This document shows, piece by piece, positions 9,379 through 18,836 of a DNA stretch of 64,000 nt. The position numbers and the translations under genes were made by a program. The notes beneath the pieces are model-generated. The model searched no databases, was not told where the DNA came from, and saw nothing but the letters and a program-made list of their open reading frames with translations. The stretch lies in assembly GCA_016718345.1 (NCBI GenBank), contig JADKDN010000001.1, positions 381,001 to 445,000 of the forward strand. Reading direction: 5' to 3'. The DNA comes from Flavobacterium sp. (GTDB lineage Bacteria > Bacteroidota > Bacteroidia > Flavobacteriales > Flavobacteriaceae). Numbering within the stretch: position 1 is the first letter of the stretch; each line of letters opens with the position of its first letter.

Positions 9379-10662
9379 ATGAACAAAAACATTATACTGA
9401 AAGTTGAAAATATCTCCAAACAGTACCGTCTTGGTCAGGTTGGTACAGGCACATTGAGTCATGACTTAAATAGATGGTGGCATAAAATAAGAGGTAAAGA
9501 AGATCCTTACTTAAGAATTGGTGACATCAATGACAGGAGTAAAAAAGGAACTAGCGACTACGTTTGGGCTTTAAATAATATTACTTTTGATGTAGAAAAA
9601 GGTGAAGTTTTAGCAATAATTGGGAAAAATGGTGCTGGAAAATCTACTTTACTTAAAATACTTTCAAAAGTCACCACACCAACAACAGGAAGTATAAAAT
9701 CTAAAGGACGGATAGCATCACTATTGGAAGTAGGTACAGGATTCAATCCAGAGCTTACAGGTAGAGAAAATATTTATCTTAATGGAGCTATACTTGGGAT
9801 GACTAAGAAAGAAATTATATCGAAGCTAGATGAAATTATTGAGTTTTCAGGTTGCGAGAGATACATTGATACTCCTGTAAAAAGGTACAGTAGCGGAATG
9901 ACAGTTAGATTAGCTTTTGCTGTTGCAGCTTTTCTTGAACCAGAAATATTAGTTGTTGATGAAGTCTTGGCGGTTGGAGATGCCGAATTTCAAAAAAAAG
10001 CAATTGGAAAAATGCAGGATATTTCAAGAATTGGAGGTAGAACAGTACTTTTTGTAAGTCATAATATGGCCGCTGTAAGAAGTTTATGTACTAGAGGGAT
10101 TGTTTTAGAAAACGGATGTTCTGTTTTTAGTGGAAGTATTAATGAAGCTATCGAATTTTATTCGTCAATTACTGCAAGAGATTTTAGTCATAAAGCAGAA
10201 CATAAAAGCTATTCGAATAGTCTAAAGATTGAGAATTTTAAGGTTTTATATAAAAATAGAGATTTAGTCTCTGGTGAATCAATAGAATTAGGTGCAGAGT
10301 TAGAAATTAATATACAAATTAGTATTTCAGAAGATCTATCAGAGTTTTCAATTGCTATGGATTTCCTTAATGAGCACTCAGAATTAATATCACACGTAAC
10401 AAATGAGGATGATGGATTATATTTTCCGAAAATTACAAAAGGAGAAGTTATTCAATTATCAGTGAAAACAAACCCATTACTTTTTATTCCTGGAATGTAT
10501 AGAATTAATTTGTGGTTAGGTATAGGACATATAGAATCTTTATACTCCATTACGAATATGAGTTGTTTCTATATTGAGCAAAGTTCGATAACAAAAAGAA
10601 CCAAGTTACTACCCAAACATTCAAAATTCTTTCTGCCAACAAATTGGAGTTACATCAAATAG
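9379..10662 (+). CDS. wzt: Wzt-like ABC exporter ATPase with C-terminal carbohydrate-binding domain
   Basis: The ATPase energises polysaccharide export with the Wzm permease. Its nucleotide-binding domain (residues 1 to about 245) has an N-terminal insertion typical of this class, Walker A GKNGAGKST at 82-90, signature YSSGM near 175, Walker B ILVVDEVLAVGD and the switch SHNMAAV. Residues about 275-427 form a beta-rich extension resembling the Wzt C-terminal domain, which in known systems recognises the modified non-reducing end of the glycan. The gene is intact and 427 residues long. Its tail sequence would determine which polymer is exported, so it is a marker of substrate specificity. Confidence 0.93.
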   Translation: MNKNIILKVENISKQYRLGQVGTGTLSHDLNRWWHKIRGKEDPYLRIGDINDRSKKGTSDYVWALNNITFDVEKGEVLAIIGKNGAGKSTLLKILSKVTTPTTGSIKSKGRIASLLEVGTGFNPELTGRENIYLNGAILGMTKKEIISKLDEIIEFSGCERYIDTPVKRYSSGMTVRLAFAVAAFLEPEILVVDEVLAVGDAEFQKKAIGKMQDISRIGGRTVLFVSHNMAAVRSLCTRGIVLENGCSVFSGSINEAIEFYSSITARDFSHKAEHKSYSNSLKIENFKVLYKNRDLVSGESIELGAELEINIQISISEDLSEFSIAMDFLNEHSELISHVTNEDDGLYFPKITKGEVIQLSVKTNPLLFIPGMYRINLWLGIGHIESLYSITNMSCFYIEQSSITKRTKLLPKHSKFFLPTNWSYIK

Positions 10663-10684
10663 ATTAATCCAAAAAGTAAACTCT

Positions 10685-11491
10685 ATGATGAATAAACTTC
10701 CAATATCAGCTTTCATTGTTTCAAAAAATGAAGGACATTTATTAGAAAATTGTATCAAAAGTGTTCTTTTTTGTGATGAACTCATAGTTGTAGATTTAAA
10801 AAGCAGTGACAATACAGTTGAAATTGCAAAAAAATATGGAGCAAAAATACTTTCTATTGAGCCACTTCCTGTTATAGAAATGATTCATCAAAAACACATA
10901 ACTGAAGTAAAAAATAATTGGGTTTTAATAACTGATCCAGATGAAGTAACCTCTCCCGAATTAGCAAAAGAAATTCATGATGATTTTATTTCATTTAATA
11001 ATTCGATAGAAATAGGTGTTGTTGACGTGCCATTAGTTTACTATTTCAAATCACATCAATTAAAAGGGACTTCTTGGGGAGGTATCAAAAACAGAGCTTA
11101 TTTAATACATAAAGATAGATATGTTTTTACTTCAAATGTTCACAATGGTAGATTTTTAAAAGAAGGTTTTATAAAACATACTATTGAAAATACTGGTAAA
11201 AATCATATTCATCATTATTGGATGCAAGGATATAAGCAAATTTTCGAAAAACACTTTAGATATTTAAAAAATGAGGGAAAATCTCGTTTTGAACAAGGTT
11301 TTAGAACATCCTTTTTTACTATTTTACAAATACCGTTTCATCAATTTTTTAATTGTTATTTTAAAGCTCGTGGTTTTAAAGATGGTTTTACGGGTGTTTT
11401 TTTATCTCTTTTTCGTGCATGGTATTTTACGGCAGCCAATATTGAATTGTATAAATATCAGAGAGGTGTTGATAAAACAGAACTAATTTAA
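10685..11491 (+). CDS. GT2 glycosyltransferase (WaaE/KdtX-like)
   Basis: The protein starts with PISAFIVSKNEGHLLENCI, the opening of the WaaE/KdtX branch of GT2, followed by ELIVVDLKSSDNTVEIA and the nucleotide-sugar motif WVLITDPDEV near residue 80. The C-terminal third has the conserved histidine-rich HIHHYWMQGYKQIFEKHFRY and a membrane-proximal basic region. At 268 residues it is complete. ATGs at 10685 and 10688 are both usable. It lies 22 bases after wzt. It probably adds a hexose to a lipid-linked acceptor at the cytoplasmic face of the membrane; donor and linkage are not evident. Confidence 0.87.
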   Translation: MMNKLPISAFIVSKNEGHLLENCIKSVLFCDELIVVDLKSSDNTVEIAKKYGAKILSIEPLPVIEMIHQKHITEVKNNWVLITDPDEVTSPELAKEIHDDFISFNNSIEIGVVDVPLVYYFKSHQLKGTSWGGIKNRAYLIHKDRYVFTSNVHNGRFLKEGFIKHTIENTGKNHIHHYWMQGYKQIFEKHFRYLKNEGKSRFEQGFRTSFFTILQIPFHQFFNCYFKARGFKDGFTGVFLSLFRAWYFTAANIELYKYQRGVDKTELI

Positions 11492-11522
11492 AAAGTAAAT
11501 TTTTAATAATTTAAATGTATTG

Positions 11523-12308
11523 ATGACTAAAATATCCATCATAACCATTAATTATAATGATAAAGAAGGTCTTGAAAAAACTGTTCTTTCCGTTTTTAAT
11601 CAAACGATTCAGGATTATGAATTTATCGTTATTGATGGAAATTCAAATGATGGAAGTAAAAGTATTATTGATAAATATAAAGATAAATTTACCTACTGGG
11701 TTAGTGAAGATGATCATGGAATTTACCATGCTATGAATAAAGGGATTCGTGCTGCAAATGGAGATTATTTGTTGTTCATGAATAGTGGGGATGAATTGAT
11801 AGCAGATTCAAATATCTTAAATATATGTGCAGAAAAGTTAGTTGAAGATATTGTGGCTTTTGATTGCTATCTCTCAAAAGAGGAAAAGATAATAGGTAAA
11901 AGAACCCACATCGAAAAACCCACTTTGTTTTATGTGTATAAAAATGGATTCAAACACCAAAGTACCTTTATAAAAAGAAATCTTTTTGAGAAAATTGGTC
12001 TTTATAATGAGACATATGAAATTGCAGGCGATTATGAATTTTGGATTCGAAGTTTTTTAGAACCTCAAACAACCTCAAAAAGTTATTCAATTCCAATTGC
12101 TATTTTTAAATTGAATGGAATTTCTCAAAAAGCCGATTGGGGAAAAGAACATCGACAAATTGAACAAGAATTATTACCTCATTTAATAGCTGACTTTCAT
12201 TTTTTTGAAAAATTATTACAGTATCAGAATTCTAGGATTTTGAAACCATTAGTCAAAGTTCATGGAATTACAAAAAAGATATTTAATCAGATTTTCAGTA
12301 ATTGGTAA
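11523..12308 (+). CDS. GT2 glycosyltransferase (WcaA/WcaE-like)
   Basis: A complete GT-A fold family 2 transferase of 261 residues. The nucleotide-binding half has ISIITINYNDKEGLEKTV, FIVIDGNSNDGS and the DHGIYHAMNKGI segment typical of colanic-acid WcaE-like enzymes. The metal motif region is LLFMNSGDEL, where SGD replaces the common DxD, as is usual in this subgroup. The acceptor half contains HQSTFIKRNLFEKIG and AGDYEFWIRS, with the likely catalytic base in that last motif. I choose ATG 11523 rather than the TTG one codon earlier. The next gene starts about 26 bases later. Confidence 0.87.
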   Translation: MTKISIITINYNDKEGLEKTVLSVFNQTIQDYEFIVIDGNSNDGSKSIIDKYKDKFTYWVSEDDHGIYHAMNKGIRAANGDYLLFMNSGDELIADSNILNICAEKLVEDIVAFDCYLSKEEKIIGKRTHIEKPTLFYVYKNGFKHQSTFIKRNLFEKIGLYNETYEIAGDYEFWIRSFLEPQTTSKSYSIPIAIFKLNGISQKADWGKEHRQIEQELLPHLIADFHFFEKLLQYQNSRILKPLVKVHGITKKIFNQIFSNW

Positions 12309-12333
12309 TGTATTAATGCCTATAATTAATAAA

Positions 12334-13236
12334 ATGAGACTAGAAAAAATCATAAAAAAAATTATAAATAAGTTGCCTTATGTAAGAACACTTTACAAGA
12401 ACAGTTTGAATTCAAACGTTCCAAATGGGCATTACTACTCAGCAGTATTTTCAATCGAAGATATAAAAAAAAGACAATCTGAAATTTGGAAAAATATAGA
12501 TAAAGATGGTGTTAATGGAATTGAATTAAATACTTTAGAACAGAAAAAATTAGTTCAGGAATTTATACAATATTATTCGCAATTACCTTTTAAATCCGAA
12601 AAGAGCATTGGTATTAGATATCAATTTGAAAATGGGTATTATTCCTATACCGATGGGATTGTTCTTTATTCAATGATAAGATATTTTCAACCAAAACAAA
12701 TTGTTGAAATTGGATCAGGATTTTCTTCAGCAGTTATGTTAGATACAAATGAAATATTCTTTGATAATCAAATTAATCTAACATTTATAGACCCGTATGC
12801 AGAAAGATTATTTTCATTGATGACTGAGGAGGATAAAAAAAGAATAAAGGTAATTGAAAAAGATGTACAGGTAATTCCTTTATCCGTTTTTGAAAATCTA
12901 CAAGCTGGTGATATCTTATTTATAGATAGCACACACGTTTCTAAAACAGGTAGCGATGTGAATTATATATTATTTGAAATTCTTCCGATATTAAAAAGCG
13001 GAGTTTTAATACATTTTCACGATGTTTTCTATCCTTTTGAGTATCCTAAAGATTGGGTTTTCAGGGGAATAAATTGGAACGAAGATTATATTTTAAGAGC
13101 GTTTTTAATGTACAATAATAAATTTAAAGTTGTACTTTTTTCAGAATATTTGCACAAGCATCATAAAGATGTTTTTTGTGATTTACCTTTGTGTTATAAG
13201 AATGAGGGTGGTAATTTATGGTTAGAAAAAAAATAA
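12334..13236 (+). CDS. Class I SAM-dependent methyltransferase (Methyltransf_24-like)
   Basis: The central part (residues about 125-235) shows a Rossmann SAM-binding core: QIVEIGSGFSSAVML as motif I, LTFIDPY as motif II, and AGDILFIDSTHVSKTGSDV with GVLIHFHDVFYPFEYP further on. The C-terminus carries YLHKHHKDVFCDLP. It probably methylates a sugar or glycan end. The frame is open back to 12262 inside the preceding gene, but ATG 12334, after the upstream stop, gives the natural start MRLEKIIKK; ATG 12316 is also possible. The acceptor is not identifiable. Confidence 0.75.
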   Translation: MRLEKIIKKIINKLPYVRTLYKNSLNSNVPNGHYYSAVFSIEDIKKRQSEIWKNIDKDGVNGIELNTLEQKKLVQEFIQYYSQLPFKSEKSIGIRYQFENGYYSYTDGIVLYSMIRYFQPKQIVEIGSGFSSAVMLDTNEIFFDNQINLTFIDPYAERLFSLMTEEDKKRIKVIEKDVQVIPLSVFENLQAGDILFIDSTHVSKTGSDVNYILFEILPILKSGVLIHFHDVFYPFEYPKDWVFRGINWNEDYILRAFLMYNNKFKVVLFSEYLHKHHKDVFCDLPLCYKNEGGNLWLEKK

Positions 13237-13311
13237 TATTTGTAGATTGAATTTATATATATATTAATTTATCGAATATAAATACAATAGTCCTACTAGA
13301 TTTAAAAAGTA

Positions 13312-14430
13312 ATGAATAATAATAACACAATTCTTCTCTGTTTCGGAACACGACCAGAGGCTATAAAAATGGCTCCGTTATATCACGAACTTAAGAAATC
13401 TAATTTTCAAGTAAAAGTTTGTGTCACTGCTCAGCATCGAGAAATGTTGGATCAGGTTTTGAATTTTTTTGAAATTGTCCCAGAGTATGATTTAGATTTA
13501 ATGTCACCCAATCAAACTTTGAATGGTTTAAGTGCTACTATTCTATCAAAAATGGACGAAGTTTTAGTTGCTGAAAGACCTAATTTGGTTCTTATTCACG
13601 GTGACACTACAACTTCATCAATGGTGGCATTAGCGGCTTTTCATCTAGGAATTTCTATTGGACATGTTGAAGCAGGTTTAAGAACCTACAATAAAAAATC
13701 ACCTTTTCCAGAAGAAATTAATAGGCAGTTAACAGGAAAACTATCAGACATTCATTTTACTCCAACCTCTCACGCTACTCAAAATTTACTGCGAGAAGGA
13801 GTTTTTCAACAAAATATAATTGAGACAGGTAATACAGTAATCGATGCTTTATTTTGGACGATTAATAAAATTGAACAACCAAATTATATTCACCCAGAGA
13901 TTGAAAACTTAAAGAATACTATTCCAACCCATAAAAAAATAATTTTAGTAACGGGTCATCGAAGAGAAAATTTTGGTGAAGGCTTTAAAGATTTATGTGA
14001 ATCACTTATAGAAATTTCTGAAAAAGAAGATGTTACTATTGTTTATCCAGTACATTTGAATCCTAATGTAAAAAAGATGGTTTATGATTTATTGTCTGAA
14101 AAGAAAGACATTTACCTCATACCTCCAGTTTCTTATCCCGCATTTGTGTGGTTGATGAAACAGTCTTTTTTGATACTAACAGATTCTGGTGGGATTCAAG
14201 AGGAGGCACCATCACTGGGGAAATCCGTTATTGTTACTAGAATAATTTCAGAGAGACCAGAAGGTGTGGCCGCCGGACATTCTATTTTGGTAGGAACCGA
14301 TAAACAAAAAATAATTACTACAGTTGTTTCTCAATTGAATCATTTTACGTCTAATGAGAGTAAAAAAAATCCTTACGGAGATGGGAATGCTGCCAAAAGA
14401 ATTGCAGATTATTTATCAATGAATTACTAA
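13312..14430 (+). CDS. wecB: UDP-GlcNAc 2-epimerase, non-hydrolysing
   Basis: The enzyme interconverts UDP-GlcNAc and UDP-ManNAc. The sequence opens with ILLCFGTRPEAIKMAPL and continues with VCVTAQHREMLDQVL, LVLIHGDTTTSSMVAL, GHVEAGLRTY, PFPEEINRQL, VTGHRRENFGEGF and LTDSGGIQEEAP, all hallmark WecB motifs. At 372 residues it is full length and intact. It is distinct from the hydrolysing NeuC-like epimerase at 17625. UDP-ManNAc could feed a ManNAc or ManNAcA residue of the glycan, although no UDP-ManNAc dehydrogenase is visible in the window. Confidence 0.95.
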   Translation: MNNNNTILLCFGTRPEAIKMAPLYHELKKSNFQVKVCVTAQHREMLDQVLNFFEIVPEYDLDLMSPNQTLNGLSATILSKMDEVLVAERPNLVLIHGDTTTSSMVALAAFHLGISIGHVEAGLRTYNKKSPFPEEINRQLTGKLSDIHFTPTSHATQNLLREGVFQQNIIETGNTVIDALFWTINKIEQPNYIHPEIENLKNTIPTHKKIILVTGHRRENFGEGFKDLCESLIEISEKEDVTIVYPVHLNPNVKKMVYDLLSEKKDIYLIPPVSYPAFVWLMKQSFLILTDSGGIQEEAPSLGKSVIVTRIISERPEGVAAGHSILVGTDKQKIITTVVSQLNHFTSNESKKNPYGDGNAAKRIADYLSMNY

Positions 14431-14433
14431 AGT

Positions 14434-15678
14434 ATGAAAATTGTAGTTGTAGTAGATTCTATTAATGTAGACGATAGTAGCGGTTCTAAGGCAAATGTTG
14501 CATTAATTAATAATTTAGCGTCAGCAGGTTTTGAAGTTTACGTATACCATTATACACTTAAAAATATTCAATTAGATGGGGTTTCTTGTATTTCAATTCC
14601 TGAAATAAAAAGTAGTCTGTTCTATTTTTTAAGTCGATTACAAAGGATACTTTGGCGTAACTTTAATATTAATATTGCTTCTTTTTTGGAGGGAATCTTT
14701 GGATTCTCATTTACTTTTTTTAATGATGTAAATAGTATAAAGCAAGCGTTACTAAAAATGGATTTTAAACCAGATTTAGTTTTAACTTTAAGTAAAGGAG
14801 CTAGTTTTAGACCTCACTATTCAGTCTTGAAATTACCTCAGTTTCATGATAAATGGATGGCTTATGTTCATGATCCGTATCCATTTCATTGTTATCCAAG
14901 ACCATTTGATTGGGTTGAATCAAGTTATAGACAAAAAGAAATTTTTTTTAAAGAAGTTTCTGAAATGGCAAAATATAGTTCATTTCCAAGTTTGTTGCTC
15001 AAAGAATGGATGGGAAGTTATTTTCCAAATTTTTTGAAGACGGGTGTAGTTGTTCCCCATCAAAATTTTGATTACAATATCAAGAATTGCTCACCTCCGT
15101 CTTATTTTGATGAATCGAAATTCAATTTGCTTCATGCAGGAAATCTTTTGCAGCAGCGTTCTCCTGAGGGTTTAATCAATGGATTTAAATTGTTTTTAGA
15201 ACAAAATCCTCAAGCAAGAAATGATGCAAAATTATTTTTTATAGGAAGAGCTCATGAACAGCATTTAAAAGTTTTTGAAGAGTTAAATATTCCAGAAATT
15301 TATTTTTGTAATGAAGGCGTTTCTTTTGAAGTGGTATATAACATGCAAAAAAAAGCATCTGTAAATATAATTTTGGAGGCAAAAGCAGCAACAAGCCCAT
15401 TCCTTCCTGGCAAATTTCCTCATTGTGTAGAGGCTAATAAAGTAATTCTCTCGTTGGCACCTTACCAAAGTGAAACCAGAAGATTGTTGGGCAATAATTA
15501 TCCATATTGGGCAGAAGCTGATGATGTTCAAAAAATAGCAGGAATAATTGAAAAGCTTTACCTTTTGTGGATTCAGAATCCAGATAAATTATTGTTGAAC
15601 AGAAAAGATTTAGAAGAATATCTGTCGGCATCTTATCTTAAAACCGTAATTGATAAACTAACAAGTACTGAGTCGTAG
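14434..15678 (+). CDS. GT-B (GT4-like) glycosyltransferase
   Basis: An intact 414-residue protein with a GT-B layout. The N-terminal half begins MKIVVVVDSINVDDSSGS and carries AYVHDPYPFHCYP. The C-terminal half has the HAGNLLQQRSPEGLI turn, LFFIGRAHEQHLKVF and a donor-site region around FLPGKFPHCVEANKVI. The usual EX7E motif is not obvious, so the family assignment beyond GT-B is tentative. It starts 3 bases after wecB and its stop overlaps the GTG start of the next GT2 gene, so translation is probably coupled. Confidence 0.75.
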   Translation: MKIVVVVDSINVDDSSGSKANVALINNLASAGFEVYVYHYTLKNIQLDGVSCISIPEIKSSLFYFLSRLQRILWRNFNINIASFLEGIFGFSFTFFNDVNSIKQALLKMDFKPDLVLTLSKGASFRPHYSVLKLPQFHDKWMAYVHDPYPFHCYPRPFDWVESSYRQKEIFFKEVSEMAKYSSFPSLLLKEWMGSYFPNFLKTGVVVPHQNFDYNIKNCSPPSYFDESKFNLLHAGNLLQQRSPEGLINGFKLFLEQNPQARNDAKLFFIGRAHEQHLKVFEELNIPEIYFCNEGVSFEVVYNMQKKASVNIILEAKAATSPFLPGKFPHCVEANKVILSLAPYQSETRRLLGNNYPYWAEADDVQKIAGIIEKLYLLWIQNPDKLLLNRKDLEEYLSASYLKTVIDKLTSTES

Positions 15679-16589
15679 TGTCAAATACAACAATAGCCAT
15701 ACTTATTTCTACTAAAAATCGAAAGTCCGATTTAGGAATTACACTACAAAAAATCAAAAAATTGTGTAATAGAAATGATGTGGTTTGTGTAGTTTTTGAT
15801 GATGGCTCTACTGATGGAACTTATGAATTTGTTCAACATCATTTTCCTAAAGTAATTGTACACAGAAACCAAGTTTCGAAGGGCTATTTGTATTGTAGAA
15901 ATAAAATGCTCAACGAAACGACTGCAGATTATGCTATATCCCTTGATGATGATGCCCATTTTTTAACAGAAAATCCTATTGAAATAATAGAACACTATTT
16001 CGATCAAAATTCGAAATGTGGAGTCATAGCTGGTCGTATTTTTTGGGATATTGTTGAAATTGAAAACAAGTTTAGCAATGATAAACCCCAAGTAGTGAAA
16101 GGCTTTGTTGGTTGTGGACATGTTTGGAGAATGAGTGCTTGGCGCGATATTCCAAACTATCCTGAATGGTTTCAGTTTTATGGTGAAGAGAGTTTTGCAT
16201 CAATACAATTGTTGAAACAGGATTGGGAAATTCATTATGTTCCAGAATTATTAGTACAACACAGAGTAAATAGAATTGAAAGAGTCAAGTCAAAAAAAAA
16301 CGTTGCTTTTAGATACAGAAGATCCATACGTGCTGATTGGTTCAACTATTTTTTATTTTTTCCGTATATTGAAATTCCAAGAAAAATGGCCTATTCCATT
16401 TGGATGCAGTTCAAAAACAAGATATTTAAAGGGAATTTAAAAATAATTAGACCTTTATTCTTGGCGATTATTGATTTGATTTTAGCAATGCCAAAATTGA
16501 TGAAGCATAGAAATAGTCTTAGTTCTGAGGAATATGAAAAATACCTCAAATTAAACGAAGCAAAAATTTATTGGAAACCAGAAAAATAG
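15678..16589 (+). CDS. GT2 glycosyltransferase (rhamnosyltransferase-like)
   Basis: A complete 303-residue GT-A transferase. It has AILISTKNRKSDLGITLQKI, VCVVFDDGSTDGTYEFV and the metal motif ISLDDDAHFL (DDD) near residue 92. The acceptor half contains FVGCGHVWRMSAWRDI and the EES catalytic segment FYGEESFASIQLLKQDW, then a C-terminal stretch rich in aromatic residues. I use the GTG start at 15678, which overlaps the previous stop codon; the sequence from there is MSNTTIAILISTKNR with the first residue read from GTG. The sugar donor is unknown. Confidence 0.85.
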   Translation: MSNTTIAILISTKNRKSDLGITLQKIKKLCNRNDVVCVVFDDGSTDGTYEFVQHHFPKVIVHRNQVSKGYLYCRNKMLNETTADYAISLDDDAHFLTENPIEIIEHYFDQNSKCGVIAGRIFWDIVEIENKFSNDKPQVVKGFVGCGHVWRMSAWRDIPNYPEWFQFYGEESFASIQLLKQDWEIHYVPELLVQHRVNRIERVKSKKNVAFRYRRSIRADWFNYFLFFPYIEIPRKMAYSIWMQFKNKIFKGNLKIIRPLFLAIIDLILAMPKLMKHRNSLSSEEYEKYLKLNEAKIYWKPEK

Positions 16590-16620
16590 TTATTTTTACT
16601 TCCACTACAATTCTTTTTTG

Positions 16621-17628
16621 ATGAACAAAAAGCCCTATTTAATAGCAGAAATAGCTCAAGCTCATGATGGAAGTCTAGGGATTTTGCATTCTTACATTGA
16701 TGCTATTGCTGCAACAGGTATTCAAGGCATTAAATTTCAGATGCATATAGCTGAAGCCGAAAGTAGTATTCACGAACCTTTTCGTGTGAAATTTTCTTAT
16801 GAGGATGCTACTCGTTATGAATACTGGAAACGAATGGAGTTCACATTAGAGCAATGGAAAGAAATCAAACAGCATTGTGATGCAGTTGGATTAGATTTTA
16901 TTTGTTCTCCTTTCAGTAATTTGGCAGTAGATTGGTTAGAAGAAGTTGGAGTTCAAAGTTATAAAATTGGTTCAGGAGAAGTCAACAATCTCTTGCTTTT
17001 GGAAAAAGTGGTAAGAACGGGAAAGCCAATTATTATTTCTTCTGGAATGAGCAGTTTTAAGGAATTAGATAAAACAGTTACTTTTTTAAAAAGTAAGAAT
17101 GCTACGTTTTCTATTTTGCAATGTACTACTGCATATCCCACAAAACCTGAAGAGTACGGGTTAAATGTTCTAAATGAATTAAAAAACCGTTATCATGTTC
17201 CTATTGGTTTTTCAGATCATTCTACAAAAACAGCAACTGGAATTGCCGCAGTAGCATTGGGTGCCGAAATTTTAGAGTTTCATGTAGTTTTTCATCGTTC
17301 TCTATTTGGACCAGATGCTAAGGCGTCTTTAACAATTGAAGAAACTAAGCAATTAGTAGAAGCAGTTAATGATATCCACATTGCTCAGAATAATCCAATT
17401 GACAAGAATAGTTTGGATAATTTTAAGGAACTGAAATCTATTTTTGAAAAATCGTTAGCATTAAACAGAAATTTGGCAAAAGGTCATGTTATTACTTTTG
17501 ATGATTTAGAGAGTAAAAAACCAAAGGGTTATGGTATTTCAGCAACTGATTTTGAAAAGGTAATAGGAAGAAAATTGAATAAAGATAAGGTGCAGTGGAA
17601 TTTTTTGAACGAAGAGGATTTAGAATGA
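16621..17628 (+). CDS. neuB: NeuB/LegI-type nonulosonic acid synthase
   Basis: The enzyme condenses phosphoenolpyruvate with a 2-acetamido-mannose-type sugar to form a nine-carbon nonulosonic acid. The TIM-barrel part shows AEIAQAHDGS, GIKFQMHIAE, DFICSPFSNLAVDWL, YKIGSGEVNN, IISSGMSS, LQCTTAYPT and GFSDHS. Residues from about 275 form a SAF/antifreeze-like domain (LNRNLAKGHVITFDDLESKKP). It is intact at 335 residues. I choose ATG 16621 over the TTG just before it. It overlaps the NeuC-like gene by an ATGA. Because bacillosamine genes occur in the same locus, legionaminic acid synthase (LegI) is my preferred specificity, by inference only. Confidence 0.92.
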   Translation: MNKKPYLIAEIAQAHDGSLGILHSYIDAIAATGIQGIKFQMHIAEAESSIHEPFRVKFSYEDATRYEYWKRMEFTLEQWKEIKQHCDAVGLDFICSPFSNLAVDWLEEVGVQSYKIGSGEVNNLLLLEKVVRTGKPIIISSGMSSFKELDKTVTFLKSKNATFSILQCTTAYPTKPEEYGLNVLNELKNRYHVPIGFSDHSTKTATGIAAVALGAEILEFHVVFHRSLFGPDAKASLTIEETKQLVEAVNDIHIAQNNPIDKNSLDNFKELKSIFEKSLALNRNLAKGHVITFDDLESKKPKGYGISATDFEKVIGRKLNKDKVQWNFLNEEDLE

Positions 17629-18785
17629 ATACAAAGCGAAAAATAGCTGTTGTTATCACGGCGAGACCATCTTACAGTAGAGTCAAAACAGTTTTAACGG
17701 CAATCAAGAATCACGATGAACTACAGTTGCAGCTTATTGTTGCGGCCTCGGCTTTGTTGGATAGATATGGGAGTGCAGTAAATTATATCGAAAAAGATGG
17801 TTTTGAAATTGCCGCTAAAGTTTTTAACGTTTTGGAAGGAGAAAATCTTACCGCCGCTGCTAAGACTACTGGAATAGGAATATTAGAATTATCAACTGTT
17901 TTTGATAATTTAAAACCAGACATTGTAGTTACCGTAGCTGATAGATTTGAAACTATGGCAACAGCAATTGCTGCGTCATACATGAATATTCCTTTGGCTC
18001 ATATACAAGGTGGTGAGGTAACTGGAAATATTGATGAAAAGGTAAGGCACGCCATAACCAAATTGTCAGACTATCATTTTGTAGCTTCAGAAAGTGCCAA
18101 AAAACGAGTTATACAATTAGGCGAAAACCCAGAGATGGTTTTCAATACAGGTTGTCCTTCGATAGATATTGCAAAAGGAGTGCTTGATAATAAAGAATTG
18201 AATTTTAATCCTTATGAAAAGTATGGAGGCGTAGGTTCAAAACCTGACTTAAGCAATGGGTATATTGTGGTGATGCAGCATCCAGTGACTAATGAGTATC
18301 AAGATTCTAGAAAACAAATAGAAGTAACTTTACGAACGATTCAAAAGATAAATTTACCAACACTCTGGTTTTGGCCCAATGTCGATGCTGGTGCAGACGG
18401 AACTTCTACAGGAATTAGAGCCTTTAGAGAGCAACATGAATTGCCTAATGTTCATTTTTTTAAGAATATGGAAGGCGATGATTTCTTGAAATTACTACAA
18501 AATTGTAGATGTCTAGTGGGTAACTCTAGCGTTGGAATCAGAGAATGTGCTTTTTTAGGGATTCCTGTAGTGAATATTGGTAGCCGCCAAAACAAAAGAG
18601 AGCAGAGTGAAAATTGTATTAACGTAGAGTATTTTGAAGAAGCCATTGAAAAAGCTATTTTAGAATCTTTGAAAAAAGATAAAATAGCTTCTTCAAGAAT
18701 TTATGGAAATGGGAATGCTGGAGAAGCGCTCGCTAATATACTGGCAGAAGTGAATTTAGTATTTCACAAAACGATAATGTACTAA
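17625..18785 (+). CDS. neuC: NeuC/LegG-type hydrolysing UDP-sugar 2-epimerase
   Basis: The protein belongs to the hydrolysing branch of the 2-epimerases, which release a mannose-configured sugar from a UDP-HexNAc. Motifs include VVITARPSYSRVKTVL, VTVADRFETMATAIAA, AHIQGGEVTGNIDEKVRHA, TKLSDYHFVASE, VMQHPVTNEY and LVGNSSVGIRECAF. Length is 386 residues from ATG 17625, which overlaps the TGA of neuB; an upstream GTG at 17595 is less likely. If the substrate is UDP-N,N'-diacetylbacillosamine the gene would be legG; if UDP-GlcNAc, neuC. The surrounding PglD/E/F-like genes favour the first reading. Confidence 0.92.
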   Translation: MNTKRKIAVVITARPSYSRVKTVLTAIKNHDELQLQLIVAASALLDRYGSAVNYIEKDGFEIAAKVFNVLEGENLTAAAKTTGIGILELSTVFDNLKPDIVVTVADRFETMATAIAASYMNIPLAHIQGGEVTGNIDEKVRHAITKLSDYHFVASESAKKRVIQLGENPEMVFNTGCPSIDIAKGVLDNKELNFNPYEKYGGVGSKPDLSNGYIVVMQHPVTNEYQDSRKQIEVTLRTIQKINLPTLWFWPNVDAGADGTSTGIRAFREQHELPNVHFFKNMEGDDFLKLLQNCRCLVGNSSVGIRECAFLGIPVVNIGSRQNKREQSENCINVEYFEEAIEKAILESLKKDKIASSRIYGNGNAGEALANILAEVNLVFHKTIMY

Positions 18786-18836
18786 GCTAAAAAGACAGAA
18801 TAAAAAGTAAGGGTATACTAAATTAAATAGAAAATC